NCBI GenBank assembly: GCA_003219695.1
Contig: QHQA01000014.1
Coordinates: 26,081-90,080, forward strand
From: Verrucomicrobiota bacterium
Lineage (GTDB): Bacteria; Verrucomicrobiota; Verrucomicrobiia; Chthoniobacterales; UBA10450
Direction of reading: 5' to 3'
DNA: 64,000 nucleotides
Part shown: positions 34,258 to 43,221 of the stretch, one piece after another
Layout: each line of letters opens with the position of its first letter
Position numbering within the stretch: the first letter of the stretch is position 1
Notes under the pieces: model-generated
The model's input: only the letters and a program-made list of their open reading frames with translations
What the model was told of the DNA's origin: nothing
Database searches by the model: none
Program-made: the position numbers and the translations under genes

Positions 34258-35370
34258 TTACGCAGGAATTCTTCGATGAATCCACACGCTGTTCACGAGT
34301 CCGAGACCAAACATGATCATTAGCACAAACGAACCGCTGTAGCTGATTAAGGGCAATGGCACACCCGTGATTGGCAGCATGGCAATCGTCATTCCTACGT
34401 TTTGGAAAATGTGGGTGAAGACCAGGGCCGTAATCCCCACCACCAAAAGCAGACCAAGTTGATCACCGGCAAAGAACGCAACGAAAAGACACGTCATCAG
34501 GAGCAAGGCAAAGCCTCCGATGAGAAGTATTCCCCCAACAAATCCCCATTGCTCGCCGATCGCAGAGAAAATGTAGTCGTTGTGCACAGCCGTAGCGGGG
34601 AGAAAGCCAAGCTCGATCTGTGTGTTCGGCGCTTTAAACCCTTTTCCCGACCAGCCGCCTGAGCCGATGGCAATGAGAGATTGATTAATCGCCCACGCCG
34701 AACCCTGTTTGTCGATATCGGGATGTGTAAAGGCGGTGATCCGCTGTTGCTGATACGGTTTAAGCCCGAAATTGATTGCGATCGGAACAAAAGCGATCCC
34801 GATGAGAATAACGCAAATCAAATAGCGCAGCGGCAGCCCGCCGACGAACCACAGGGCCAGGAGCACTGGGATCCAAATGATCACTTCGCCCAGATCGGGT
34901 TGCATCAGGATGAGCAGACAAGGCGCTCCGGCAATCGCTCCGGAAAGCAGCAACCGCAGCATAGGATTTAACTCCCGAAATTGCGTGAGGAATATCGCCA
35001 AAACCATAATGCCCGCGACAACCGCAAGCTGCGCAGGTTGAAAATTGATCGGCCCCAAATGCAACCAGCTGCGCGCACCATAAACTTTGGTGCCCATAAA
35101 TTTTGTCAGGATCAGAAAGACAATGCCGGCGAGATACATCGGCAATGCGCCCCAGCGCACCCAGCGATAATGGACCAAACTGGTCACCATAAACGCGAAC
35201 ACGCCGACGACCACCCAGTTGGCCTGTTTCCGCCAGAAGTCCGCCGCGTACGCGTCTGTGCGCGTGGAAGTCGCGCTGTAGATTGCAATGACCCCAAAAA
35301 TCGCCAGCGCGAGCATGGTCAGTAACAGAAGCCAGTTTTGACCGAGCAACTTTCGGAGAAAAGGCGTCAT
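34258..35370 (-). CDS. rodA: rod shape-determining protein RodA (SEDS)
   Basis: GARSWLHLGPINFQPAQ, HNDYIFSAIGEQWGFVGG, GVPLPLISYSGSFVLM. Confidence 0.95.
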   Translation of the reverse strand: MTPFLRKLLGQNWLLLLTMLALAIFGVIAIYSATSTRTDAYAADFWRKQANWVVVGVFAFMVTSLVHYRWVRWGALPMYLAGIVFLILTKFMGTKVYGARSWLHLGPINFQPAQLAVVAGIMVLAIFLTQFRELNPMLRLLLSGAIAGAPCLLILMQPDLGEVIIWIPVLLALWFVGGLPLRYLICVILIGIAFVPIAINFGLKPYQQQRITAFTHPDIDKQGSAWAINQSLIAIGSGGWSGKGFKAPNTQIELGFLPATAVHNDYIFSAIGEQWGFVGGILLIGGFALLLMTCLFVAFFAGDQLGLLLVVGITALVFTHIFQNVGMTIAMLPITGVPLPLISYSGSFVLMIMFGLGLVNSVWIHRRIPA

Positions 35371-35497
35371 CCTGTGTAATTTTGCATATATTCCGGGTGC
35401 TTTCGCCGGAAATCCAGAGCGATTATACGCAATTTACTTTTTCGGCAAAACCGGCCAATTGAAAAGAAGAGCAATGTGTCCTCCAGAGGCGGACGGG

Positions 35498-35531
35498 GGG
35501 GCCACAGAGATTGGACACTGGCCCCTTTTTT
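35498..35531 (+). terminator. rho-independent terminator-like hairpin GGGGCCA...TGGCCCCTTTTTT
   Basis: 7-bp GC stem followed by six T on the + strand; no + strand CDS immediately upstream. Confidence 0.6.
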
Positions 35532-35653
35532 CACTCAGTAACTTCTCGAACCTGAGTAGCTTATAGCTATTTCGCACAAATATTGGCACTTTACTTGTCA
35601 CCAGATTTGGAGGCCGCTAAAGTAGTCCTCGCGTTTCACTTTGGAGGACGGCA

Positions 35654-36115
35654 ATGGCTAGGAAGACGAAAAAGACCAAGCGAAAGCTCGCTCATCCAAA
35701 GTTTCCGATGCAGCAGCTGTTGAATTTGCGTCATGAGGGAACGCACTTCGACCTGCGCGCGATCTTTCATGAGTTGAACGAACGACACTTTCGCGGGCGT
35801 CTTCGCGGGTACAACGTCATCTGGGGTCGCCGGCGAAAGCATCGCCCGAGAGAACAATTCATCTTTGGCACAATTCAGGAAGAAGACCGGGTCATTCGCA
35901 TCAATCCTGCGCTGGATCAACCCTTCGTGCCCCTCTGGTTTTTGCGCTACGTTCTTTATCACGAGATGCTTCATTCCGTTGTGCCGGATGAAATGATTTC
36001 AGGTAATCGCCGGCGCGTTCATACGGAGGAATTCAATCGTCGAGAGCGCGAATTTCCCAGTTATCGGCGCGCCCGGCGCTGGGAAGAAGAAAACTTGTCG
36101 CGATTTTTACGCTGA
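35654..36115 (+). CDS. SprT-like zinc metallopeptidase domain protein
   Basis: VIWGRRRKHRPREQFIFGTIQEEDRVIRINPALDQPFVPLWFLRYVLYHEMLHSVVP (HExxH). Confidence 0.85.
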   Translation: MARKTKKTKRKLAHPKFPMQQLLNLRHEGTHFDLRAIFHELNERHFRGRLRGYNVIWGRRRKHRPREQFIFGTIQEEDRVIRINPALDQPFVPLWFLRYVLYHEMLHSVVPDEMISGNRRRVHTEEFNRREREFPSYRRARRWEEENLSRFLR

Positions 36116-36126
36116 ATCGCGCTGGT

Positions 36127-36276
36127 TTACCGGGTCTCGCTAACCGGCGCCCGGTAGGGCCTTTCAGACGGCCAGGGCGTCGTCGCTACGTTCTTTTTGA
36201 TCAGGTACCAAAGCGTTATCGCGAGCAGGAGCGAGATCAACTTCGCCCGCCAGTTTTTCAGAATCAGCCTCTTCAT
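36127..36276 (-). CDS. 49-aa single-TM protein resembling the CdaR/YbbR N-terminal anchor
   Basis: MKRLILKNWRAKLISLLLAITLWYLIKKNVATTPWPSERPYRAPVSETR*, overlapping the 3' end of cdaA. Confidence 0.6.
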   Translation of the reverse strand: MKRLILKNWRAKLISLLLAITLWYLIKKNVATTPWPSERPYRAPVSETR

Positions 36277-37039
36277 ACTTGCTGTGCAGCAAAATTTCCG
36301 CGATCCGCTGCCGAAACGTCTCGGGAGTGAAATTGCGCTCAATTCGGCGCCGGTGGCAAATGGAAATACCGCCGGTCTCTTCAGAAATGACCACCGCCAC
36401 GGCATCGGATTCCTCGGTGATCCCGAGCCCGGCGCGGTGGCGTAACCCCAGGCTGCGGTCCAGGGTTTCCCGTTGGCTTACAGGAAAAATGCAAGCGGCA
36501 GCCGCGACTCGTCCATTGCGAATGATCACTCCGCCATCGTGTAGTGCGGCCTTTGGATGAAAAATCGTTAACATCAGTTCGACGGAAAACTCGGCGTCAA
36601 TGGTTACCCCTGTCTCCTCATAAACGCGAATGGATGTATCGCGTTCAATGGCGATGAGCGCACCGAACTGTTTGTTCGCCAGCTGCGCCACCGCCTCGGC
36701 CAGGTCGTGGACCGTTTCGCGTTTCTCACTCGTCAGTGAAAAAATCGGGTGCCCGCCAAGCGCAGCGAGGCCGCGCCGCAGTTCCGGCTGAAAAATCACC
36801 ACCAACGCGACCGCGAGGAAGACCGAGAAACTTCGCACGATCCAAGCAATCACCACCAAATTGAGCAGCGTGGAGATTAACGTCAGCGTCAAAAAGACGA
36901 TCGCCAATCCGGTCAACACCTTCGCGCCGCGCGTTCCGCGAAAATAGAGATAGCCGTAATAGATCGCCACGGTCAGCAGCAGAATTTCCACCAAGCTGCG
37001 CCAGCTTCTGAACCAAAGATCGATGAGTTGATGAATCAT
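36164..37039 (-). CDS. cdaA: diadenylate cyclase (c-di-AMP synthase)
   Basis: DisA_N domain: FHPKAALHDGGVIIRNGRVAAAACIFPVS (DGA-like) and LGLRHRAGLGITEESDAVAVVVSEE-type RHR motif; three N-terminal TM helices. Confidence 0.95.
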   Translation of the reverse strand: MIHQLIDLWFRSWRSLVEILLLTVAIYYGYLYFRGTRGAKVLTGLAIVFLTLTLISTLLNLVVIAWIVRSFSVFLAVALVVIFQPELRRGLAALGGHPIFSLTSEKRETVHDLAEAVAQLANKQFGALIAIERDTSIRVYEETGVTIDAEFSVELMLTIFHPKAALHDGGVIIRNGRVAAAACIFPVSQRETLDRSLGLRHRAGLGITEESDAVAVVISEETGGISICHRRRIERNFTPETFRQRIAEILLHSKYEEADSEKLAGEVDLAPARDNALVPDQKERSDDALAV

Positions 37040-37887
37040 TTTTCCCTTTGAAGAATCGCGTCGGTTACTCGCAATGCATTAACATTTTCCTTGACATCAT
37101 GGACGCGGAACACGTCCGCGCCGCGGGCGCGCAAAAGCGAAGTCAGCCCCACGCCTGGGGCGAGCCGGTCCACCATCTCCTGTGAACCGATGAGCTTTGC
37201 CAGGAACGATTTGCGGGAAACACCAATCACCAGTGGTCGATCGTGCGCCCGGAGCCGCTCCAGTTGCGCGAGCAATCCCAGATTGTGTTCGAACGTTTTC
37301 CCGAAACCAATTCCCGGATCAAACGCAATCGCCATCGGATCAATATTATAACCTATGGCGCACGCATATTGTTGACGAAAAAAATTCGCGATTTCTTCAA
37401 CCACATCCTCATATTGCGGCTGGATTTGCATCGTTCGCGGCGTTTCTTGCATGTGCATGATGATGAGTGCCGATTTGGTTTCGGCGATCAGCGGCAGCAT
37501 TTGCTTGTCCCCTCGCCCGCCGGTGACGTCGTTCACCATCGACGCGCCGGCCCGAATCGCCGCGCGCGCGACTTCAGCTTTCGACGTGTCGATTGAAATC
37601 GGAACATTGATTTGCGCTCGTAAGTTTTCGATCACTGGAATCACGCGACGCAATTCTTCTTCCGCGGCGACAGCTTCAGCGCCCGGTCGCGTGGATTCAC
37701 CACCGACATCAATGATGTGCGCACCTTCCGCAGCCATTCTCAAAGCGTGCTTTGTTGCTTTGTCCGCTGCGAAAAACTGGCCACCATCGGAGAACGAATC
37801 CGGAGTAACATTTAACACTCCCATGATCAGCCCCTGCCGGGAGACATCGAAAATGCGATCGCCAACTCTCCACTGTCTCCCGTGCAT
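37036..37887 (-). CDS. folP: dihydropteroate synthase
   Basis: MGVLNVTPDSFSDGGQF, DVGGESTRPGA, INDV-type SMVNDVTGG, IGVSRKSFLAKL. Confidence 0.95.
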   Translation of the reverse strand: MHGRQWRVGDRIFDVSRQGLIMGVLNVTPDSFSDGGQFFAADKATKHALRMAAEGAHIIDVGGESTRPGAEAVAAEEELRRVIPVIENLRAQINVPISIDTSKAEVARAAIRAGASMVNDVTGGRGDKQMLPLIAETKSALIIMHMQETPRTMQIQPQYEDVVEEIANFFRQQYACAIGYNIDPMAIAFDPGIGFGKTFEHNLGLLAQLERLRAHDRPLVIGVSRKSFLAKLIGSQEMVDRLAPGVGLTSLLRARGADVFRVHDVKENVNALRVTDAILQREK

Positions 37888-37973
37888 TATACGGTGAGAC
37901 TAACACACGCGGAGCTTTATTCGATGCGTTGTAGCGGCCGCTCTGCGACTGCCGAAATCACGTGCGCTGGCAA

Positions 37974-38492
37974 TTATTTTTTCCTCGCGTATCGTCCCAT
38001 CAATTGCCCCTGCGCGACGATGTGGCCTTTCATCGCCGCGTCGAGCTGGCCGCGTTTTGCGCCGAAAGGCAGATCCAGCTCGCGATCCAACGCGAAAACT
38101 TTGAAGTAATAACGATGCGTGCCAGAAGGCGGACACGGTCCGCCGTAGCCAGATCTGCCGAAATCGTTTGTGCCTTGCACGCCCTTTGGCGGGTTCCCTT
38201 CGGCAATGCTGTTGGTCTGCGGCGAGATGTTCCAAACTGCCCAATGCGTGAACAGCCCGCTCGGCGCGTCTGGATCATCCGCGATCAGGACAAGGCTTTT
38301 CGCTTCCGAACGAACTTCCGCAATCTGCAATGGCGGGCTGGTGTCGCCGCCGTCGCACGTGAATTTTGATGGAATGTTTCCACCTTCCTGGAAAGCAGAA
38401 CTTGTGATCTTCATCTTGGCTCCTCCTGCAGCAAATGAAGCGATCGCCGCGAGTAAAATCGCCGATGCGCCGGCAGTAATCGGCTTTCGCAT
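37974..38492 (-). CDS. YbhB/YbcL-type PEBP (Raf kinase inhibitor-like) exported protein
   Basis: FTCDGGDTSPPLQIAEV, DDPDAPSGLFTHWAVWNI, GYGGPCPPSGTHRYYFKVFALD. Confidence 0.92.
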   Translation of the reverse strand: MRKPITAGASAILLAAIASFAAGGAKMKITSSAFQEGGNIPSKFTCDGGDTSPPLQIAEVRSEAKSLVLIADDPDAPSGLFTHWAVWNISPQTNSIAEGNPPKGVQGTNDFGRSGYGGPCPPSGTHRYYFKVFALDRELDLPFGAKRGQLDAAMKGHIVAQGQLMGRYARKK

Positions 38493-39083
38493 TGGTTAGA
38501 CCTCCAGTTGAAATCGCATTAAATCCAACGACAAATCTGACGATATTGTTTCGACCAAATGACCGTAAACGGACGTAAGATTCAGGAACAAATTCTCGCG
38601 CTGCTCGCCCGAAGAGATTACCGGCCGCTGAACAAGGTCGAGATCGCTCGCAAGCTGGGCTTCACCGGCACGAAACGAACTACGCTGCGCAAAATCCTGC
38701 GCGAACTCGAGCGCGCAGGGGAAATCGCGCGCATTCGCAGGGAGCGGTACGTTCTACCGGCCGAAGCTGACCTGATCGCCGGCAAATTGTCGATTCATCA
38801 GGCCGGCTACGGGTTTCTCACTCCGGAAACGCCGGGCGAGCCCGATATTTTCATCGCCGCTGAAAACATCGGCACAGCGATGCACGGCGATCGCGTCGTC
38901 GCGCGCATATCGCGCGAAGCGCCATATGGGCGCACTGGCGGACGGCGCGAAGGTCGCGTGATTCGAATCCTGGAACGCGCTCACGATACCATCGTCGGCA
39001 CACTCCAACGCTCGCCGAATTTTTACTACGTTGTCCCGGATGATCCGCGTTTCGTGCATGATGTCTATGTGCGCTCCAATGTT

Positions 39084-39140
39084 TGTAGCCACGGCCCTAT
39101 GGGCAGTCCGCTTGCAACCGGCCGCAGGCCGATGGCTACA
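39084..39140. repeat. REP-like palindrome TGTAGCCACGGCC...GGCCGATGGCTACA inside rnr (57 bp)
   Basis: Outer arms inverted; 57 nt = 19 codons; encodes CSHGPMGSPLATGRRPMAT. Confidence 0.8.
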
Positions 39141-40301
39141 GTCGGCGACAAAGTCGTCGTTCGCCTCGACGCGTGGGAATCGCGCCACGTCAATCCCGAG
39201 GGCGAAATCATCGAAGTGCTCGGGCTGGCTTCGGCCCCGGGAGTGGACATGCTCTCGATCGTTCGGAAATATCATCTGCCAACTGAATTTCCACGGGATG
39301 TTTTGGAACAAGCAGAACGCATTTCCGAAAAAATCGACTCCGGGCAACTGGAGGCACGCGAAGACTTGCGCAAAAAATTCATTGTCACCATTGATCCCGA
39401 CGACGCGCGCGATTTCGATGACGCGATTCAGGTTGAGAAGACTAACAGTGGTTGGCATCTCGGCGTGCATATTGCCGATGTCGCTGCGTACGTGGATCCC
39501 GGAAGCTCGCTGGATCGCGAGGCGCGCCTGCGCGGCAACAGCGTCTATCTGCCCGACCGCGTGATCCCAATGTTGCCGGAGCGATTGAGCAACGGCGTTT
39601 GCAGTCTCAATCCCGGAGTCGATCGGCTCACGCATTCGGTTTTCATTCAATTCGATAAACGTGGTGTGGCCAAAAGCGCGCGGTTTGCGCGAAGCGTGAT
39701 TCGCAGCGCGCATCGGCTTACGTACAAGCAAGCGTACGCGATCTTAATGTCGCGACCCCGCGACCGGTTAGGCGAACGGCTGCACACTGCGTGGGAACTC
39801 GCCTTGTTATTGCGCAAGAAGCGATTCGAACATGGCGCGCTGGACCTCGATTTCCCATAGGTAAAAGTTTTGGTCGATAGAGACGGCGGGTCGATCCGAT
39901 TAGAGCGCGTCGAGAACGATGAATCACATCAGTTGATCGAAGAATTCATGCTGGCTGCGAACGAAGCTGTCGCGCGCAAGCTGAAAAGGCGCGCCATTCC
40001 CACCGTCTATCGCGTCCACGAAAATCCTGACCCCGAGAAACTCGCGGAGTACCGCGAATTTGTGTTCAGCTTCAACTACAAGGTTGGGGATCTGACGCAT
40101 CGCGCTGAACTGCAGCGGTTGCTCGCCGCGTTCCGTGGAAAGCCCGAGGAGCAAGCGCTCAAGGTTGCTCTGCTCAAAAGTCTCAAACGCGCTCGGTACG
40201 ATCCTCAGCCGCTCGGCCATTACGGTTTGGCCAAGACAAATTATTTGCATTTCACCAGTCCAATCCGGCGTTATGCCGATCTGGTGGTGCACCGCGCGCT
40301 A

Positions 40302-40337
40302 GGTAGGGCGCGCTCGCCGAGCGCGCCGGGCGGCGCC
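40302..40337. repeat. GGTAGGGCGCGCTCGCCGAGCGCGCCGGGCGGCGCC repeat inside rnr
   Basis: Same family as intergenic copies at 10963, 34203 and 54690; encodes GRARSPSAPGGAARR within the RNB domain. Confidence 0.8.
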
Positions 40338-40759
40338 GCGCGCCGCCTCGACCATCTCGACATGGCCGAAATCACTTCCATCGCTGCGCACGTCTCAGCC
40401 ACCGAACGCAACGCAGCCGATGCAGAGATCGACGCCACGCAGATGAAGAAGCTCGAATTTTTTCAGCGGCAACTCACGCAACGCAACCCGCAGATTTTTC
40501 GCGCCACGATTGTGGATGTCCGCAACTACGGATTGATGGTGGAATTGCCGGATGCTCTGATCACGGGGCTTGTCCATGTCTCCTCGCTGACGGACGATTT
40601 TTATCTGTTCGAGCCTGCTCGCCGACAGCTCATGGGCAGACGATCACGCAAACGGTTCAGCGTCGGCGACGAAATATCGGTTTTCGTTGCCCGGGTTGAC
40701 GCATTCAAGCGGCAGGTGGATTTCGCAATTCCGCCGAATTCGCGACCCCGGAGGAGAAA

Positions 40760-41031
40760 TTGAAACGCTGGCGCATCGTTCGGAAATTCTCTCGATCCAG
40801 CATCGCGCATTATGGCAGCAAACAAGCGGAGAACGCGCCGGAACAATGGTATGTGGACCCGAGCTGCGCATTGTGCGCATGTGTTTGGAGGAAGCGCCAA
40901 ACCTCATCACTTACAACCGTGACGAATCGACCGTTCATTTTTTCAAACAGCCCGAAACGCCGGAGGAAATAGACGCTGCGCAGCGCGCGATGGAAGCTTG
41001 CCCCACACTCGCGATTGGGAATGACGGATGA
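40760..41031 (+). pseudogene. 4Fe-4S ferredoxin, apparently frameshifted
   Basis: Frame of 40760..: ...AENAPEQWYVDPSCALC; frame of ..41031: RMCLEEAPNLITYNRDESTVHFFKQPETPEEIDAAQRAMEACPTLAIGNDG. One missing base near 40878 joins CALC|RMC...CP. Confidence 0.8.
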
Positions 41032-41051
41032 AGATTTGAGGCGATCAGAAA

Positions 41052-42230
41052 TTGCCGCTAGAGACTGCTATGACTGAAGCCACCGCAACTGTTGCCGCTC
41101 CGCCGTATTCGCGGTCAAATCCGTTTCCTTCCAGAATGGTGGCCAACCGCCGGCTGAGCGGGCCGGAGTCGGAGAAGGACACGCGCCATTTCGAGCTCGA
41201 TCTCACCGGATGGGGCTTGAGCTTTGAGGTGGGCGATTCCGTTGCGGTGTATCCCACGAACGATCCAGAACTGGTCGATGAAATCATTCAGGCACTCGGA
41301 TTCAACGGGAATGAACAGGTCCCGCGACCCAAGGGAGAGCCGACCACCTTGCGCGAAGCGTTGCTGCGCGATTACAGCGTCACGCAACCAACGCCAAAGT
41401 TTCTCAAAGCGATCGCCGAACGCGCCGACGCTGCGCCTACGTTGGGCTACCTTCTCGCTCCAGACCGCAGACAGGACCTCCAGACTTATCTCTGGGGCAT
41501 GGAGGTCATCGATTTTCTACTCGAGCATCCGTCTGCGCGCTTCACGCCGGAGGAATTCGTCGGGCTGCTCACGAAATTGCAACCGCGCCTCTATTCAGTT
41601 GCTTCCAGTTTGAAGGCGTTTCCTGATCAAGTGCACTTGATCGTGGACGTCGTCCGTTACGAAAGTCATGGTCGCGTCCGCAAAGGCGTGGCCTCGTCGT
41701 TCCTCGCTGAACGCGCGGACGATGTGCCGGTGCTGGTTTATCCGAGCGCGGCCAAGCATTTTCATTTACCGGAAGATCCCGATACGCCGATCATCATGAT
41801 AGGGCCCGGTACTGGCGTCGCGCCCTTTCGGGCTTACCTGCAGGAGCGGCAAGTCATCGGAGCGAAGGGAAAAAACTGGCTCTTTTTCGGATCGCAACAC
41901 GAGAAATGCGATTTCGCTTACCGCGAAGATTTCGAGGCGTTCACCAAAGAAAGAATTCTCACACGGCTCCATTGCGCCTGGTCGCGCGATCAGGCCCAGA
42001 AAATTTACGTGCAGCACAAGATGGTGGAAAACGCCGCCGAGATTTGGAAATGGCTCGACGCTGAGGGCGCGCATTTTTTTGTCTGCGGCGACGCGCGTCG
42101 GATGGCCAAAGACGTCGATGCGACGCTGCGCAGGATCGTACAGGAGCAAGGCGGAAAAACCGTTGAGCAAGCTAACGAATACGTCGAGAAGCTCAAGAGC
42201 GAGAAGCGTTACAAGCGCGATGTTTATTAA
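41052..42230 (+). CDS. FNR/CPR-type flavoprotein reductase (sulfite reductase alpha-subunit-like, lacks flavodoxin domain)
   Basis: RLYSVASSLKAFPDQVHLIVDVVRY, MIGPGTGVAPFRAYLQER, FFGSQHEKCDFAYREDF, FVCGDARRMAKDVDATL. Confidence 0.9.
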   Translation: MPLETAMTEATATVAAPPYSRSNPFPSRMVANRRLSGPESEKDTRHFELDLTGWGLSFEVGDSVAVYPTNDPELVDEIIQALGFNGNEQVPRPKGEPTTLREALLRDYSVTQPTPKFLKAIAERADAAPTLGYLLAPDRRQDLQTYLWGMEVIDFLLEHPSARFTPEEFVGLLTKLQPRLYSVASSLKAFPDQVHLIVDVVRYESHGRVRKGVASSFLAERADDVPVLVYPSAAKHFHLPEDPDTPIIMIGPGTGVAPFRAYLQERQVIGAKGKNWLFFGSQHEKCDFAYREDFEAFTKERILTRLHCAWSRDQAQKIYVQHKMVENAAEIWKWLDAEGAHFFVCGDARRMAKDVDATLRRIVQEQGGKTVEQANEYVEKLKSEKRYKRDVY

Positions 42231-42241
42231 ATGAGTCTTTT

Positions 42242-42503
42242 TGTCATTCCGAGCGGAGCCCGTTCGACTCGCTTCGCTCGCTCAGGTTAAACTCCGCGCA
42301 GTCGAAGAATCTCTGGAAGCCTCAACAACGTCGCGGATCACCACCGCTTTAACGCTTCAGCGCTTCAACCGTTTAACCCTGCGAAGCTGTTCGTCATTTT
42401 CTTCATTTATGGCATAATAATTTAGAACCTTTTCCGACCGACGAGGGGAGTTGGCTCGTTCCAAAATGAATCCGGAGATTCCTCGACTTCGCTCGGAATG
42501 ACA
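42242..42503. repeat. 262-bp region bounded by inverted TGTCATTCCGAGCG / CGCTCGGAATGACA
   Basis: Perfect 14-bp terminal inverted repeats; same family as 12607 and 13349. Confidence 0.75.
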
Positions 42504-42518
42504 AAGAAAGAGAAAGCC

Positions 42519-43070
42519 ATGTACGAGAACACTGAATTCACATTGCTCCGGGATTGCGAGGCGATCCAGATCCCTAGCGGCCAGAAAACCATGATCCCGG
42601 CTGGAACGCAGGGCGTGATCACGCAAAGCCTTGGAGGGAGTCACACGATCGCAACTTACCAGGGCCTGGCGCGCGTCGCGGAGAAAGATCTCGATGCGCT
42701 GGGTTTGGAAAAACCGCAGGCGCAGGAAGCGAAAAAAACCGCACCCACAGACGGCGAAGTTTCAGAGGAAGATGTCTGGAACCAGCTGCGACAATGTTAC
42801 GATCCGGAGATCCCGGTGAACATTGTCGATCTTGGCCTGGTGTATGATTGCCGGCTGATCAAGAAAGAGGATGGCGGGACGCGCGTAGAAGTAAAAATGA
42901 CTTTGACCGCACCCGGTTGCGGGATGGGACCAGCCATCGCGCATGATGCGCAGAGCAAAATCCTGAGCATCGACGGCGTGGATGAAGCCGATGTCCAACT
43001 CGTGTGGGATCCGCCATGGAACCAAAACATGATCAGCGAAGCCGGCCGGATGAAGCTGGGCATGATCTGA
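42519..43070 (+). CDS. sufT: putative Fe-S cluster assembly protein SufT (DUF59/MIP18)
   Basis: NQLRQCYDPEIPVNIVDLGLVYDCRL, VKMTLTAPGCGMGPAIAHDAQSKILSIDGVDEADVQLVWDPPWNQNMISEAG; start MYENTEF (upstream MTKKEKA from repeat is possible). Confidence 0.9.
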   Translation: MYENTEFTLLRDCEAIQIPSGQKTMIPAGTQGVITQSLGGSHTIATYQGLARVAEKDLDALGLEKPQAQEAKKTAPTDGEVSEEDVWNQLRQCYDPEIPVNIVDLGLVYDCRLIKKEDGGTRVEVKMTLTAPGCGMGPAIAHDAQSKILSIDGVDEADVQLVWDPPWNQNMISEAGRMKLGMI

Positions 43071-43131
43071 TGAATTGCCGATTGCGGATTGGCTGTATCT
43101 GAAAAAAAGTCGCTGGAAAATTAATCGCGTA

Positions 43132-43159
43132 TTGACAGTGTGCGGCGCGCTTTTATACT
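43132..43159 (+). promoter_or_regulatory. sigma70-like promoter upstream of rplI-dnaB
   Basis: TTGACA (43132-43137), 16-nt spacer, TATACT (43154-43159). Confidence 0.65.
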
Positions 43160-43221
43160 CGTCGCCCGCGAAAGGATTTGCGGTTGAAAATTTTTCGAGC
43201 GCATTTTAGAAAGACATCGAG

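Larger units (their letters stand above)
38559..40763 (+). pseudogene. rnr: ribonuclease R, interrupted by an in-frame TAG at 39858-39860
   Basis: ORFs 38559..39860 and 39870..40763 are in the same frame: ...[47 protein letters not shown]...; RNB domain DPDDARDFDDAIQV and HFTSPIRRYADLVVHR; S1 domain at C-terminus. Confidence 0.9.

Noticed and set aside
38754-39731. 325-aa minus-strand ORF over rnr
   Set aside because: Antisense of a recognisable RNase R; no protein-like motifs.
39858-39860. Amber codon as pyrrolysine
   Set aside because: No pyl genes visible and RNase R is not a known Pyl protein; mutation, sequencing error or split gene is simpler.
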